64,000 bases of DNA, from assembly GCA_963742585.1 (NCBI GenBank), contig CAVUMI010000009.1:1922001-1986000 (forward strand), in the 5' to 3' direction. Of the stretch, positions 35,818 through 44,816 are shown one piece after another. The number at the start of each line of letters is the position of its first letter. Positions within the stretch are counted from its first letter, which is position 1. The translations under genes were made by a program, and so were the position numbers. A model generated the notes under the pieces. The model saw only the letters and a list, made by a program, of their open reading frames with translations. It had not been told where the DNA came from and did no database searches. Source of the DNA: JACDEA01 sp963742585 (GTDB lineage Bacteria; Actinomycetota; Acidimicrobiia; Acidimicrobiales; JACDEA01).

Positions 35818-36291
35818 ATGCCCGGACTTGAGGACCTCTACCGCGAGATCATCCTCGACCATTATCGGAACCCGCGGAACCGCGGGGAACTCCCCGCGCC
35901 TCCGGCCCAACGCGTCGAAGGCTTCAACCCCCTCTGCGGTGACGAAATCGTCGTCTACCTGCTCGTCGACGGCGGCCGCGTCGAGGACGTCAAGATCACC
36001 GGTCAGGGCTGCTCGATCAGCCAGTCGTCGGCGTCGATGATGTCGGCGGCCGTCAAGGGCAAGACCGTCGAGGAAGCCCGCTCCCTCATACGGGCGTTCA
36101 AAGGGCTCATGTCGATCCACGAATCGCGCCTCGAGGGCGAGGGCGACGCCGAGCCCGTCCCCGAACCCGAGGTCAAGCTGGGCGATTTGGAAGCGTTGCA
36201 GGGCGTGGTCAAGTTCCCGGTGCGCATCAAGTGCGCAACGCTGTCGTGGAACACGCTTGCCCAAGGGCTGGACGAAGCCGCCAACGCGTAG
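35818..36291 (+). CDS. sufU: SufU-type sulfur transfer / NifU-like scaffold protein
   Basis: 157 residues. LYREIILDHYRNPRNRGEL, FNPLCGDEIVVYLLVDGGRV with Cys40, GQGCSISQSSASMMSAAVKG with Cys65 and RIKCATLSWNTL with Cys139 are conserved, along with the Asp beside Cys40. Gram-positive-type SufU uses this Zn/Cys site to accept persulfide sulfur from SufS. ATG 35818. A ferredoxin-reductase-like gene follows after 18 bases. Confidence 0.95.
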   Translation: MPGLEDLYREIILDHYRNPRNRGELPAPPAQRVEGFNPLCGDEIVVYLLVDGGRVEDVKITGQGCSISQSSASMMSAAVKGKTVEEARSLIRAFKGLMSIHESRLEGEGDAEPVPEPEVKLGDLEALQGVVKFPVRIKCATLSWNTLAQGLDEAANA

Positions 36292-36309
36292 CGCGAGCAC
36301 GGCCACCTG

Positions 36310-37431
36310 ATGGATCGGATTGTTGTCGTCGGGGCCGGGCTGGCCGGGCTGCGAGCGACCGAAACATTCCGGCGTGAGGGTTTTGCCGGCGAGCTGATCC
36401 TGCTCGGCGACGAGCCGCATCCGCCCTACGACCGGCCGCCCCTCTCCAAGCAGTATCTGGCCGGCACGTGGGACATGGATCGCGTCTGGCTGCGAAGGGA
36501 TGAGGACGCCGGCTTCGATCTGCGCCTCGATGTCAGCGCCAAGGCCCTCGACGTCGCCGCGGGTGAGATCACGCTGGCCGACGGCGTAACGCTGGCATTC
36601 GACGGCCTGGTGATCGCAACCGGCGCGTCCCCTCGCACCTTGCCCGGGTTCGAGGACGCTGTCGTCCTCCGCACGCTGGATGACTCGCGACGCCTTCAGG
36701 CGTCCTTGACGCCGGGCGCGAAGGTGTCGGTCATCGGCGCCGGTTTCATCGGCTCCGAGGTGGCGGCGACTGCGGTGGAGATGGGTTGTCTGGCCGAGAT
36801 CATCGAGGTATTGCCGAGACCGTTGGCCCGGGTGTTTCCGGAGGCGGTCGGCACCGTCCTCGCCGACCTGCATCGCGACCACGGCGTCACCCTGCGGTTC
36901 GGCGAGACGGTTGGCAGTGCTGCGGAACTCGACGCCGACGTGGTCGTCATCGGCATCGGGGTCGCACCCAACACCGGCTGGCTCGAGCATTCGGACCTCA
37001 CGCTCGATAACGGCGTGGTGTGCGACGAGACCTGTGCGGCGATCGGCGGCGATGGCCGGGTCGTGGCCGCCGGCGACGTTGCCCGATGGCCCAATCCCCT
37101 GTTCGGCAGCGACCTGATGCGGGTCGAGCACTGGACCAACGCCGCGGAACAGGGAGAGGCCGCGGCCCGCACGTTGCTCGGCGGCAGCGAGCCGTTCGCA
37201 CCGGTCCCCTACTTCTGGTCCGACCAGTACGACGCCAAGATCCAGTTCGTGGGCGTGTGCGCGCCGAGCGACGACTTCGCCGTCTTCGAAGGTTCGCTCG
37301 AGGACCGCAAGTTCGTGGCCGGCTTCGGCCGCGACGGCCGCCTCGTGGGCGCTCTCGCCTTCTCCATGCCCCGCCAACTCATGCGGTACCGCGCGCTGAT
37401 CGCTGACCGGGCGCCGTTCCCTCCCACGTAG
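36310..37431 (+). CDS. FAD-dependent ferredoxin-reductase-type oxidoreductase
   Basis: 373 residues. RIVVVGAGLAGLRATETFRR is the FAD Rossmann motif, PYDRPPLSKQYLAGTWDMD the characteristic N-terminal block, FDGLVIATGASPRTLPGFED the second FAD segment, VSVIGAGFIGSEVAATAVEM the NAD(P) Rossmann motif, and DGRVVAAGDVARWPNPLFG with VEHWTNAAEQGEAAART the end. This is the rhodocoxin/putidaredoxin-reductase type, which passes electrons to a ferredoxin or Rieske protein; it could serve the P450 or SUF. Short C-terminal domain. Confidence 0.93.
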   Translation: MDRIVVVGAGLAGLRATETFRREGFAGELILLGDEPHPPYDRPPLSKQYLAGTWDMDRVWLRRDEDAGFDLRLDVSAKALDVAAGEITLADGVTLAFDGLVIATGASPRTLPGFEDAVVLRTLDDSRRLQASLTPGAKVSVIGAGFIGSEVAATAVEMGCLAEIIEVLPRPLARVFPEAVGTVLADLHRDHGVTLRFGETVGSAAELDADVVVIGIGVAPNTGWLEHSDLTLDNGVVCDETCAAIGGDGRVVAAGDVARWPNPLFGSDLMRVEHWTNAAEQGEAAARTLLGGSEPFAPVPYFWSDQYDAKIQFVGVCAPSDDFAVFEGSLEDRKFVAGFGRDGRLVGALAFSMPRQLMRYRALIADRAPFPPT

Positions 37432-37440
37432 TCTCGCCCC

Positions 37441-38724
37441 GTGCCCGCATCGCTTCGGCCGCTGCGTCATCGCGACTACGCGCTGGTCTGGACGTCGGGG
37501 ATGGTCTCGAACACCGGCTCGTGGATGCAGACGGTCGCGGTGGGATCGTTCGTGGCGGCGCGTACCGGGCAGCGGGCCTGGGCTGCGCTGGCCTTCGTCG
37601 CCGCGTTCCTCCCCCAAGGCATCCTGTCGCCCATCGGCGGGGCGCTGGCCGACCGGCTCGACCGCCGCCGGTTCCTCATGATGTTCAGCCTGCTCGAAGG
37701 CCTCGTCGCTACGACCCTCGCGATCCTGGTCGTTCAAGGACGCGCCACGCCCGGCATTGTCACCGGAATCGTCGCGGTCGGCGGTTCGCTCGTCGCCCTC
37801 CGGCTGCCGTTCAACCAGGCACTGCTCCCGGACCTCGTTCCCCACGAGGACCTGCTCGCGGCGGCGTCGCTGACCGCCGCGCAGTGGAATCTGGGCCGGG
37901 TGATCGGTCCGACGCTTGCCGCCGCCACCATCGGCCTGTGGGGGTACGAGTGGGCATTCGCACTCAATGCGATCAGCTACATCGCGGTCATCGTGGCGAT
38001 GATGCTCGTGCGGGTACCGCATCACGCGCCCACCATCAGCGAGCGGATCTGGCAGCGCATCAAGGACGGAGCGCGCGCCGCGCACGCTGAGCCCGCGTGC
38101 CGCGCCGCCATCGGCATGATGGCGCTCGCCGCGTTCTTCGCCGCGCCGTTCATCGCTCTTATCTCGGCCCGAGCCTTGGAGCTCACCGACGGCACCGACA
38201 AGGCGCTGGCCCGCGCCACCGGCGTCTTGACCACCGCGCAAGGCGTCGGCGCAGTGATCGGTGCGCTGCTCGTCTCCGAACTAGCGCATCGCTACAGCCG
38301 ACAACGCATCCTGATCTTCGATCTTGTCGCAACGCCGTTCGCGCTCATCGTCTACGGCTACGCCCCGAACCTGCCCGTCGCTGCAGTCGCGCTCGCTCTT
38401 GTCGGGTCGCTCTACATCGGCATCCTGGCCGGCCTGCAGACCACGGTGCAGCTGCGCGCACCGGCCGAGTTCCGGGGGCGAGTGCTGTCGATCTTCCTCG
38501 TGTCCCTGGGCGGAATCTTCCCCATCGGCGGCGTGATGCAAGGCTGGCTCGGCGACCGCATCGGCCTCGGCCACACCACGGCGATCGCGTGTGCGATCTT
38601 CCTGCTGATCCTCGCCTACGTCCGAACAACGCGGCCGCACGTGCTGCTGGCGCTCGGCGGATCAGACGCCGAGGTAGACGAACCCGTACGCCTCATCCCG
38701 GAAGCGGAGCCCGGCATCGCGTAA
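37441..38724 (+). CDS. MFS transporter
   Basis: 427 residues with about ten to twelve hydrophobic helices. The opening LRPLRHRDYALVWTSGMVSN and SIPIGGALADRLDRRRFLMM-like block (GGALADRLDRRRFLMMFSLL) with loop DRxDRR are typical of the MFS exporter group that includes EntS. The internal repeat at helix 7-8 (GALLVSELAHRYSRQRILIF) is visible. Substrate not known. GTG 37441 is 9 bases after the oxidoreductase. It overlaps the convergent phosphatase gene by 63 bases, which is unusual. Confidence 0.9.
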   Translation: MPASLRPLRHRDYALVWTSGMVSNTGSWMQTVAVGSFVAARTGQRAWAALAFVAAFLPQGILSPIGGALADRLDRRRFLMMFSLLEGLVATTLAILVVQGRATPGIVTGIVAVGGSLVALRLPFNQALLPDLVPHEDLLAAASLTAAQWNLGRVIGPTLAAATIGLWGYEWAFALNAISYIAVIVAMMLVRVPHHAPTISERIWQRIKDGARAAHAEPACRAAIGMMALAAFFAAPFIALISARALELTDGTDKALARATGVLTTAQGVGAVIGALLVSELAHRYSRQRILIFDLVATPFALIVYGYAPNLPVAAVALALVGSLYIGILAGLQTTVQLRAPAEFRGRVLSIFLVSLGGIFPIGGVMQGWLGDRIGLGHTTAIACAIFLLILAYVRTTRPHVLLALGGSDAEVDEPVRLIPEAEPGIA

Positions 38725-40092
38725 CGCGACGTCCCAGTCGCCGCGACAGTTCGGGTTGGTTTCCTCCATGCCGTGATCGGCCACCAGAACGAACGCGGTT
38801 TTGTCGAGCCGGCCGGCGGCCTCGATGGCGTCCAGAATCCGACCGAGGCGGGCGTCGGTATCCCGCACCGACGCGGCCGCTATCTCCGAGTGCGGTCCGC
38901 CCTCGTGGAACGCGGCATCGGTCAGCGTGAAGTTGACCCAGAGAAAACGCGGCATTGGGTCGCCGCTGACAATCCGCACTGCATGCTCCATGCCCAAGTG
39001 GTCGACCTTCGACGACCAGCGGTACTCCTTCACCGGGCGCACGAACCGCTCGGTCGCGTGCGGCAGTTCGGCCGGGATGTCGGGACGGGCATACGCGCCC
39101 GTGCGGATCTCGTCGAACGTGGACCAACTGGCCCCGCGGTCGGTGGGCTCGTTGATCGACGCGACAAATGCGTCGGGGTGGGAACCGATCACCGCCTCGT
39201 GGAGTGTATTGACCGTGGGCCACAGCCAATCGCGTGCCCCGGCCCACGTTGCCGGCGAGTTGGTGATCACCTGCTCGCCGCGCTGCCGGTCGTACCAGGC
39301 ATTGTGGAGGATCCCGTGATGGCCCGGGTGGGCGCCGGTGAGTATCGACGTGTGGTTGGCCAGCGTGACCGTGGGCAACGAGCTCATGGCGCCGAACCGG
39401 AACGCGGCGCCCATCGAAATCAGTCGGGCGACGTTGGGTGCCTCGCCGTTCGCCGCCATTGCGTAGAGCACGTTCGGATTGGCGCCGTCGAACAGGAACC
39501 CGATCACGTATTCGGGTCGCGTGCCGTCATCGAGGATGTCGCTCAGCGGTGCGCCGTCGGCGCCGCGCATGGGCCCGGCGCCGAGGAGTTCGGCCACCGT
39601 GGGGGCGACGTCGATCAGGCGGCAAGCGCGATCGACCATGCCGAGGTGCTGCACCCCACGCCCGGCGAGGATGAACGGGGCGCGGGCCTGGACGACGTCG
39701 AGCGAGCCGTGCTCGCCCCGGTGACCGCCCTGGTCCTCCCAGTTGTGGCCCACGGTGTGGATCACACACAGGTCGGGGGCGCAGGGGTGGTCGAAAAGCT
39801 GTCCGACGACCTCGTATGCGTTGGGATAACTGTTAACGGCTCGATCGGGATACCGGTTCGCCTGCTCGACATCGACGCCGGCGAACCGGTCGATGGCTTG
39901 ATCGCCCAGCGGATTGCGCCCGGTGATCGCGTCCACCGCGTACCCACCGTCGTCGCGACTGAACGCAACCGTGCCGTCCACCGCCAGCGCCTCGTACCTC
40001 CCCGGAGAAGGGCTGCGGAGGACGACCTCCACCATCGGCTCGAGATCGGGACTCAGCAGCACTGCGAGTGCATCGTCGATCGCATCGGGCAC
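38662..40092 (-). CDS. Alkaline-phosphatase-superfamily protein (phosphodiesterase-like), permuted order
   Basis: About 476 residues from GTG 40092 (495 from GTG 40149, which would leave two bases before the divergent L,D-transpeptidase start). The C-terminal two thirds holds the N-terminal half of an alkaline-phosphatase domain: VIGFLFDGANPNVLYAMAAN, the nucleophile block LPTVTLANHTSILTGAHPGH, and LVADHGMEETNPNCR at the end. The N-terminal third carries features normally found at the end of such domains: CVIHTVGHNWEDQGGHRGEH then ARAPFILAGRGVQ and DVAPTVAELLGA. The segment order therefore looks circularly permuted. Substrate unknown. Confidence 0.82.
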   Translation of the reverse strand: MPDAIDDALAVLLSPDLEPMVEVVLRSPSPGRYEALAVDGTVAFSRDDGGYAVDAITGRNPLGDQAIDRFAGVDVEQANRYPDRAVNSYPNAYEVVGQLFDHPCAPDLCVIHTVGHNWEDQGGHRGEHGSLDVVQARAPFILAGRGVQHLGMVDRACRLIDVAPTVAELLGAGPMRGADGAPLSDILDDGTRPEYVIGFLFDGANPNVLYAMAANGEAPNVARLISMGAAFRFGAMSSLPTVTLANHTSILTGAHPGHHGILHNAWYDRQRGEQVITNSPATWAGARDWLWPTVNTLHEAVIGSHPDAFVASINEPTDRGASWSTFDEIRTGAYARPDIPAELPHATERFVRPVKEYRWSSKVDHLGMEHAVRIVSGDPMPRFLWVNFTLTDAAFHEGGPHSEIAAASVRDTDARLGRILDAIEAAGRLDKTAFVLVADHGMEETNPNCRGDWDVALRDAGLRFRDEAYGFVYLGV

Positions 40093-40151
40093 GGGGGTGA
40101 TCGTAACGATTTCACTCTCCGTGGGATCATTACGCCATACTTTCTGCACTG

Positions 40152-41100
40152 ATGCGATCGACGGCGGCCCCTCGCACCCTCTGGGTTTGGCTGTGCGTGC
40201 TTGTGCTCGGCGGCGGGCGCGTGCTCGGACGGCGACGGCAAAGTGGTCAAGAACGCGTCGGCCGCAATCACCACCACCTCGACCTCAACGTCGACCACTA
40301 CCACCTCGACGACCACACCCCCGACCACGAGGAAGCCGGCGCCCCCGCTGCCCGGACTCGGCCGAGGGGCACGCGGTCCGGAGGTGCAGGCGCTCGAGCA
40401 ACGGCTCGCCGAGATGCACTACGACGTGGGCCCGGTCGACGGCTACTTCGACGGCATGACCGTCAACGCGGTCATCGCGTTCCAGAAGGTCGAGGGCATG
40501 AGCCGCACGGGCCGGGCAACCGACGACGTTCGGGAGCGGGTCAAGACAGCGACCGAACCGGCATCGATGGTGCCCGGCGGCGGCGCCAAGCGCGTCGAGG
40601 TCGACGTGAAGCGCCAGATCCTGCTCCTGTTCGAGAACAACGCGCTCTACCGGGTGCTCCCGGTGTCGACCGGGTCGGGTCAGCGGTACTGCGTCGACGG
40701 CCGGTGCGCCACCGCCGTCACCCCCGGCGGGTCGTTCCGAGTGACGTGGCGGGTAAAGGGCTGGCATACCAGCCGGCTGGGCAAGCTCTACAACCCGATC
40801 TTCTTCAACGGCGGTATCGCCATCCACGGCGCAACGTCGGTTCCGACCTATCCGGCATCGCACGGTTGCGTGCGGATCCCGCTTTCCGCAGCCGAGTGGT
40901 TCCCGTCGCGGGTGCCGCGTGACACTCCGGTCTATGTACAGAACGGCCCGCGGGCACCAGTCCCGTTCGACGAGCCGGCGCCCAACGGCGCGCCGCCCAG
41001 TTCGGTGCCGACGACAACAACGTCGACCACCCCGCCGACCACCGAGCAATCCGGTTTCCCCTTCGGCACCACGACCACGGCGCCCACGACAGTCCCGTGA
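40152..41100 (+). CDS. L,D-transpeptidase with peptidoglycan-binding domain, lipoprotein (one-base frameshift)
   Basis: MRSTAAPRTLWVWLCVLVLG is a signal peptide; an extra G near 40214 shifts frame just before a lipobox cysteine, ACSDGDGK. After a Thr-rich linker a PG_binding_1 domain (GPEVQALEQRLAEMHYDVGP then VDGYFDGMTVNAVIAFQK) precedes a YkuD domain: RVEVDVKRQILLLFENNALY, NPIFFNGGIAIHGATSVPTY and the catalytic PASHGCVRIPLSAAEW. It cross-links peptidoglycan or attaches proteins outside the membrane. The C-terminal tail is Thr/Pro-rich. -10-like TACTTT lies just upstream of ATG 40152. Confidence 0.9.
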
Positions 41101-41146
41101 ACCAGCCGAACTGACAGTTCGGGGCAGTGCGGGCTAGGAACCACAG

Positions 41147-41912
41147 CTAGCCCTCCGGGAGGGCGGGGGTGTCGCCGGGGTCGCCGCCGTACGGGACGTA
41201 GCCGGTTTGCTCGAGTTCGGCGGAGAGCTCGGGTCCACCAGTGGCGACGATGCGTCCGCCTGACAGCACGTGGATCACGTCGGGCTTGAGCTCGTGCAAC
41301 AAGCGGCTGTAGTGCGTGATGGCCAGCACGCCGAGGTTGTCCTCGGCCGTCGCCGCTTCGACCCGGCGGGCGACCGTGCGCAGTGCATCGATGTCGAGCC
41401 CGGAGTCGATCTCATCGAGCACCGCGATCTTGGGCCGCAACACGCCGAGTTGGAGCGTCTCGTTGCGTTTGCGCTCGCCGCCCGAGAGGTCGACGTTGAG
41501 CGGCCGCAGAAGAAAGCGCGGCTCGATACCGAGGCGTCCGGCCTCGGCGGCGACCAGTTCACGCACTTCGGTGGGATCGCGATCGGGGGCCGCGCTGAAC
41601 GCCGCTTCGAGCGCGCCCAGCAGGCTCACGCCCGGGACCTCGATGGGATACTGCATGGAGAGGAAGAGACCCGCCTGCACCGCGTTCCCACGTCGACATG
41701 ACCAGCAGGTCCTCGCCGTCGAGGGTCACGGTTCCGCCGGTGACTTCGTAGCCCGCCTTTCCCATCAGCACATGCGAGAGCGTGCTCTTGCCCGAGCCGT
41801 TCGGACCCATGACCGCGTGAACCTCGCCGCTCGAGACGGTGAGATCGATACCGCGGAGGATGTCCCGTCCCGGTACACGCGCCTGCAGGTCGCGAATCTC
41901 GAGGGTCGTCAT
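41147..41912 (-). CDS. sufC: Fe-S cluster assembly ATPase SufC (copy 2; one-base frameshift)
   Basis: Full SufC when joined. LEIRDLQARVPGRDILRGID, HAVMGPNGSGKSTLSHVLMG (Walker A), GEDLLVMSTWER then VQAGLFLSMQYPIEVPGVSL (Q-loop), NVDLSGGERKRNETLQLGVL (signature), IAVLDEIDSGLDIDALRTVA (Walker B), LAITHYSRLLHEL (H-loop). One extra G near 41681 divides the frame after TWER. About 255 residues corrected. Last gene of the phzF-sufD-Rieske-sufC2 run; starts inside the Rieske gene (overlap of 4 bases). Clearly different from copy 1 in sequence, so not a recent duplication. Confidence 0.95.
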
Positions 41913-42227
41913 GAAAGCCTCACAAGGACGTCGTCGCCGTCACGAATCACGTCGTAGGTGGGAACCGGCTTGACCGCGGGCAGCGACTGCGCCTCGCCGG
42001 TGGTGAGCGAGAACGTGCTGCCGTGCTTCCAACACTCGATTTCATACTCGTCGGTCAGTACTTCGCCTTCACTAAGCGAGAAGTCCTCGTGGCTGCACTG
42101 GTCACCCAACGCGTAGAAGTCGTCGCCGATGCGCACCGAGCGCGATGCGATGACCATCGACGTCGAATCGCTTGGCCGCACCGGGCTCGATCTCACCGGC
42201 CGCGCACAGTCGGTGCGTTTCCGCCAT
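41909..42227 (-). CDS. Rieske 2Fe-2S ferredoxin-type protein of the SUF operon (one-base frameshift)
   Basis: About 105 residues once joined. The start MAETHRLCAAGEIEPGAAKR, then FDVDGHRIAL in one frame continues VRIGDDFYALGDQCSHEDFS in the next; one extra G near 42137 lies between. The Rieske ligands are CSHEDF (Cys, His) and CWKHGSTF (Cys, His). Non-heme ferredoxin subunits of this kind are a normal member of actinobacterial suf operons. ATG 42227 overlaps the TGA of sufD (ATGA). Confidence 0.93.
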
Positions 42228-43456
42228 CAGGCCACAGCCTGTGTGAGCTTCGTCGCCACGGCCTGCCGCAACGCCGGGCGTAGCGCGGGAACCGCGGTCC
42301 GCTCGATGATCTCATCGAAGAAGCCGAGAACGATCAGCCGTTCCGCGACCTTGGTGGGGATCCCGCGGGACTCGAGGTAGTAGCGCTGCTCCTCGTCCAC
42401 GGGACCGATGGCCGACGCGTGGCTGCACTTCACGTCGTTCTCTTCGATCTCCAGGTTCGGGACCGACTCGGCGTGGGCGCCCTCGCTGAGAACCAGGTTG
42501 CGGTTCGTCTGGAACGCATTCGTCCCGCTGGCGCCGGGGCGCACTCGGATGAGTCCGGTGTACACCGACGTCGCTTCACCGCCCACGGCACCCTTGAAGA
42601 GCAGGTCGCTCGTGGTGCGCGGAGCCTGGTGATCCTGCATCGTGCGGAAGTCGTGCATCTGAGTGCCGACACCGAAGTACACCGCCAGCAAGTTCGACGT
42701 CGCACCTTGGCCGACAACGCGGGCGTCGGTGCGGAGTCGCGCGTAGTCCCCGCCGAGAGCCACCGCGGCCGACTCAAGAAAACCGTCGCGCTCGACCTTG
42801 CTGGTGCCGTAGCCGACCTGCCACACCCTCGGCCCCAGGTCCTGCACGCAAAGGTGGCGGACGTTGGCCGCCGGACCAACGTGCAACTCGGTGACCGGGA
42901 CGGCCAGCGCGTTGATGTCCGCTGATCCGATGTGGTCGAGGATCGTTACCTGGCTCTGCTCGCCGGCCCGGACGACCAGCCGCGGAAAGACGGCCGTGGC
43001 ATCCGTGTCGATCCACGTGGCCACCACGATGGGCTGCTCGACCACGACGCCAGCGGGGACATCGAGCACCAACGGCTCGAAGGCAAACGCGGCGTTGAGG
43101 GCGACGAATGGGTCGTCGACCTCCGGTGGAGCCGCGTCGTTCGAATTCGGATCGACCGGCAGCAGGGTGACGCCCTTGGCCGCCAACCCCTCGTCGAGCT
43201 CGGTGCGCACGATGCGCCCGTTGCGGACGACCACAACACCGGACCGGGCGCCGACGACGCCCAGTAGGCGGTCGACCTCAGCCGGAACGCCGCTGTCGCC
43301 GCCCGCCGCCGGGGAATACAGATCAAGGTCGAGGTCGTTGATTCGGCTGTATCGCCAAACCTCCTCTTCCTCGGTGGGCATGGCCAACCCCGCGAAGCGC
43401 TCAGCTTCGGTGCGGCGGGCGGCCGTTGCCGGCGTGAAGTTGGCAGTAGTGGGCAT
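42227..43456 (-). CDS. sufD: Fe-S cluster assembly protein SufD
   Basis: 409 residues, right-handed beta-helix partner of SufB. MPTEEEEVWRYSRINDLDLD is the family opening; VFPRLVVRAGEQSQVTILDH, HVGPAANVRHLCVQDLGPRV, GTQMHDFRTMQDHQAPRTTS, TNRNLVLSEGAHAESVPNLE, KCSHASAIGPVDEEQRYYLE and SRGIPTKVAERLIVLGFFDE are characteristic, including the conserved histidine in KCSHAS. ATG 43456 is 8 bases after phzF. No frameshift here. Confidence 0.95.
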   Translation of the reverse strand: MPTTANFTPATAARRTEAERFAGLAMPTEEEEVWRYSRINDLDLDLYSPAAGGDSGVPAEVDRLLGVVGARSGVVVVRNGRIVRTELDEGLAAKGVTLLPVDPNSNDAAPPEVDDPFVALNAAFAFEPLVLDVPAGVVVEQPIVVATWIDTDATAVFPRLVVRAGEQSQVTILDHIGSADINALAVPVTELHVGPAANVRHLCVQDLGPRVWQVGYGTSKVERDGFLESAAVALGGDYARLRTDARVVGQGATSNLLAVYFGVGTQMHDFRTMQDHQAPRTTSDLLFKGAVGGEATSVYTGLIRVRPGASGTNAFQTNRNLVLSEGAHAESVPNLEIEENDVKCSHASAIGPVDEEQRYYLESRGIPTKVAERLIVLGFFDEIIERTAVPALRPALRQAVATKLTQAVA

Positions 43457-43464
43457 GGCGTCGC

Positions 43465-44256
43465 CTACAGCGTAAAGGCGCCTTCGGCACAAGCTGTAAC
43501 CCGGCCGCCGACCCGAACGGCGCCGAGTTCGGCGTGCACGTCGATCCGACAGGGCCGGCCCATCTCGACGCCTTGGTGGATCGTGACGTCGAGCGGTGTC
43601 CCCCACGTACGGGCCGCGAACAGGCCGATGGGGCCGGCGGCTGAGCCCGTGCCGGGATCCTCGAAGACCCCGGCACCGGGGGCGAAGACCCGGACGTTGA
43701 GCACCGCGTCGCCGGCGCGGCGAACCGCAGCGACTCCGATCCCACCCACCGCTGCGTTCGCCACCGCCAGCTCGGCACCGTTGGGCGTCAGCCCGTCGAT
43801 AGCCGCGTCGGTGGCCACGATCGTGTGCGACATGCCGCCGGCTCTTGCGACCGCCGAGGCCACGGCACTGTCGAGACCCAGCGCAGCGACGAACGGCGCC
43901 GGGTCGACGTCGGTGAAATCGGGATCGGGCTGGCTCATCATCGCCCCGTCGGCATCGGCGGCAACGACGACGGTGGCACCCGGGCTGGTCTGGGTCCAAC
44001 GCCGCGCACCGAGTACCCACGCAGTACCCAGCGTCGGATGACCGGCGAACGGGAGTTCCATGTTCGGCGTGAATATCCGGACGTCGTACGCGCCCTCGGC
44101 GGTAACGGCGGGGAACGTGGTCTCGCTGAGGTTCACCTCCCGGGCGATCGCCTGCATCATCGACTCCGGGCACGGGTCGAGCACGACGCAGAGCGCGTTG
44201 CCGGCCAGAGGACGCTCAGAGAAGACGTCGACGATCCGGTACTGGAGCCGGATCAC
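43465..44256 (-). CDS. PhzF family isomerase/epimerase-like protein
   Basis: 263 residues, diaminopimelate-epimerase fold. VDVFSERPLAGNALCVVLDP, the catalytic acid in EVNLSETTFPAVT, LPFAGHPTLGTAWVLGA and EDPGTGSAAGPIGLFA are all intact. PhzF proteins isomerise trans-2,3-dihydro-3-hydroxyanthranilate in phenazine makers, but most homologues have unknown roles, and no other phenazine gene is present. Start 44256 overlaps the end of the Ser/Thr-rich gene by 4 bases. Confidence 0.93.
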   Translation of the reverse strand: MIRLQYRIVDVFSERPLAGNALCVVLDPCPESMMQAIAREVNLSETTFPAVTAEGAYDVRIFTPNMELPFAGHPTLGTAWVLGARRWTQTSPGATVVVAADADGAMMSQPDPDFTDVDPAPFVAALGLDSAVASAVARAGGMSHTIVATDAAIDGLTPNGAELAVANAAVGGIGVAAVRRAGDAVLNVRVFAPGAGVFEDPGTGSAAGPIGLFAARTWGTPLDVTIHQGVEMGRPCRIDVHAELGAVRVGGRVTACAEGAFTL

Positions 44257-44789
44257 CCTTCGTCGAAGTCAGGATCCGTCGTGGTGGTTCGAGGCCGCCG
44301 CGTGGTGGGCGTCGGGTCCTCGTCGCCGCCGTGGCACCACTGGTACTGGGCCGTTCCCGGCTGCTGCTGAGCGCACCACTCGGCCGATCCGGGCGAGCCG
44401 GGGGCGGTCGTGCCCGTATTCGGCGGGGTCGTTGCCGGAGTCGTGGCCGGGGCGCCGCCACCACCACCACCACCGCCGCCGCCGCCGCTACTGCCGCCCG
44501 AGCGTCGCGTGGTGCCGGTAGTCGACCGTGCCGCGGCGCGGGTAGCGGGGGTGGTGCCGCCTGCGGACTCGGCGGCCAGGGCCGCCAGATCGAGCGTCGT
44601 CGTGGTCTCCTCGAACAGCGTCGTTGTGGTGTCGTCGAGGGGCGCCTCGAGCGTCGTGGAGGTGCCGCGCTGGGACAGGTCGAGCTGCACATCACTCTTG
44701 CCGCCACCGCCGGGAACCCGGTCGATAGCGATGGCCAGGCCCGTGCCGAGCACGATCGCGATCACGGGAATCCACCACTGCCCACGCAT
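44253..44789 (-). CDS. Low-complexity, single-TM hypothetical protein
   Basis: 178 residues. One N-terminal membrane helix (WWIPVIAIVLGTGLAIAID) is followed by a Thr-rich stretch, an unbroken run of about eleven glycines, more Thr/Pro repeats and a cysteine pair in AEWCAQQQPGTAQYQWCHGG. It looks like an exported, anchored spacer protein. No family recognised. The glycine run corresponds to GGC/GGT codon repeats at about 44457-44492, an error-prone region, so its exact length is unsure. Confidence 0.6.
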   Translation of the reverse strand: MRGQWWIPVIAIVLGTGLAIAIDRVPGGGGKSDVQLDLSQRGTSTTLEAPLDDTTTTLFEETTTTLDLAALAAESAGGTTPATRAAARSTTGTTRRSGGSSGGGGGGGGGGGAPATTPATTPPNTGTTAPGSPGSAEWCAQQQPGTAQYQWCHGGDEDPTPTTRRPRTTTTDPDFDEG

Positions 44790-44816
44790 ACGCCGCCCAT
44801 TCTACGGGCTGACGGG

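Noticed and set aside
35758..38241. 827-codon minus-strand open frame opposite sufU, the FAD oxidoreductase and the MFS gene
   Set aside because: Arg/Gly/Asp-rich translation with no domain; a shadow of the real plus-strand genes in GC-rich DNA.
44440..44500. Run of GGC/GGT codons as a microsatellite-type phase-variable repeat
   Set aside because: Codons are mixed and the run lies in a low-complexity protein; no evidence of variation, and homopolymer-type error is likely.
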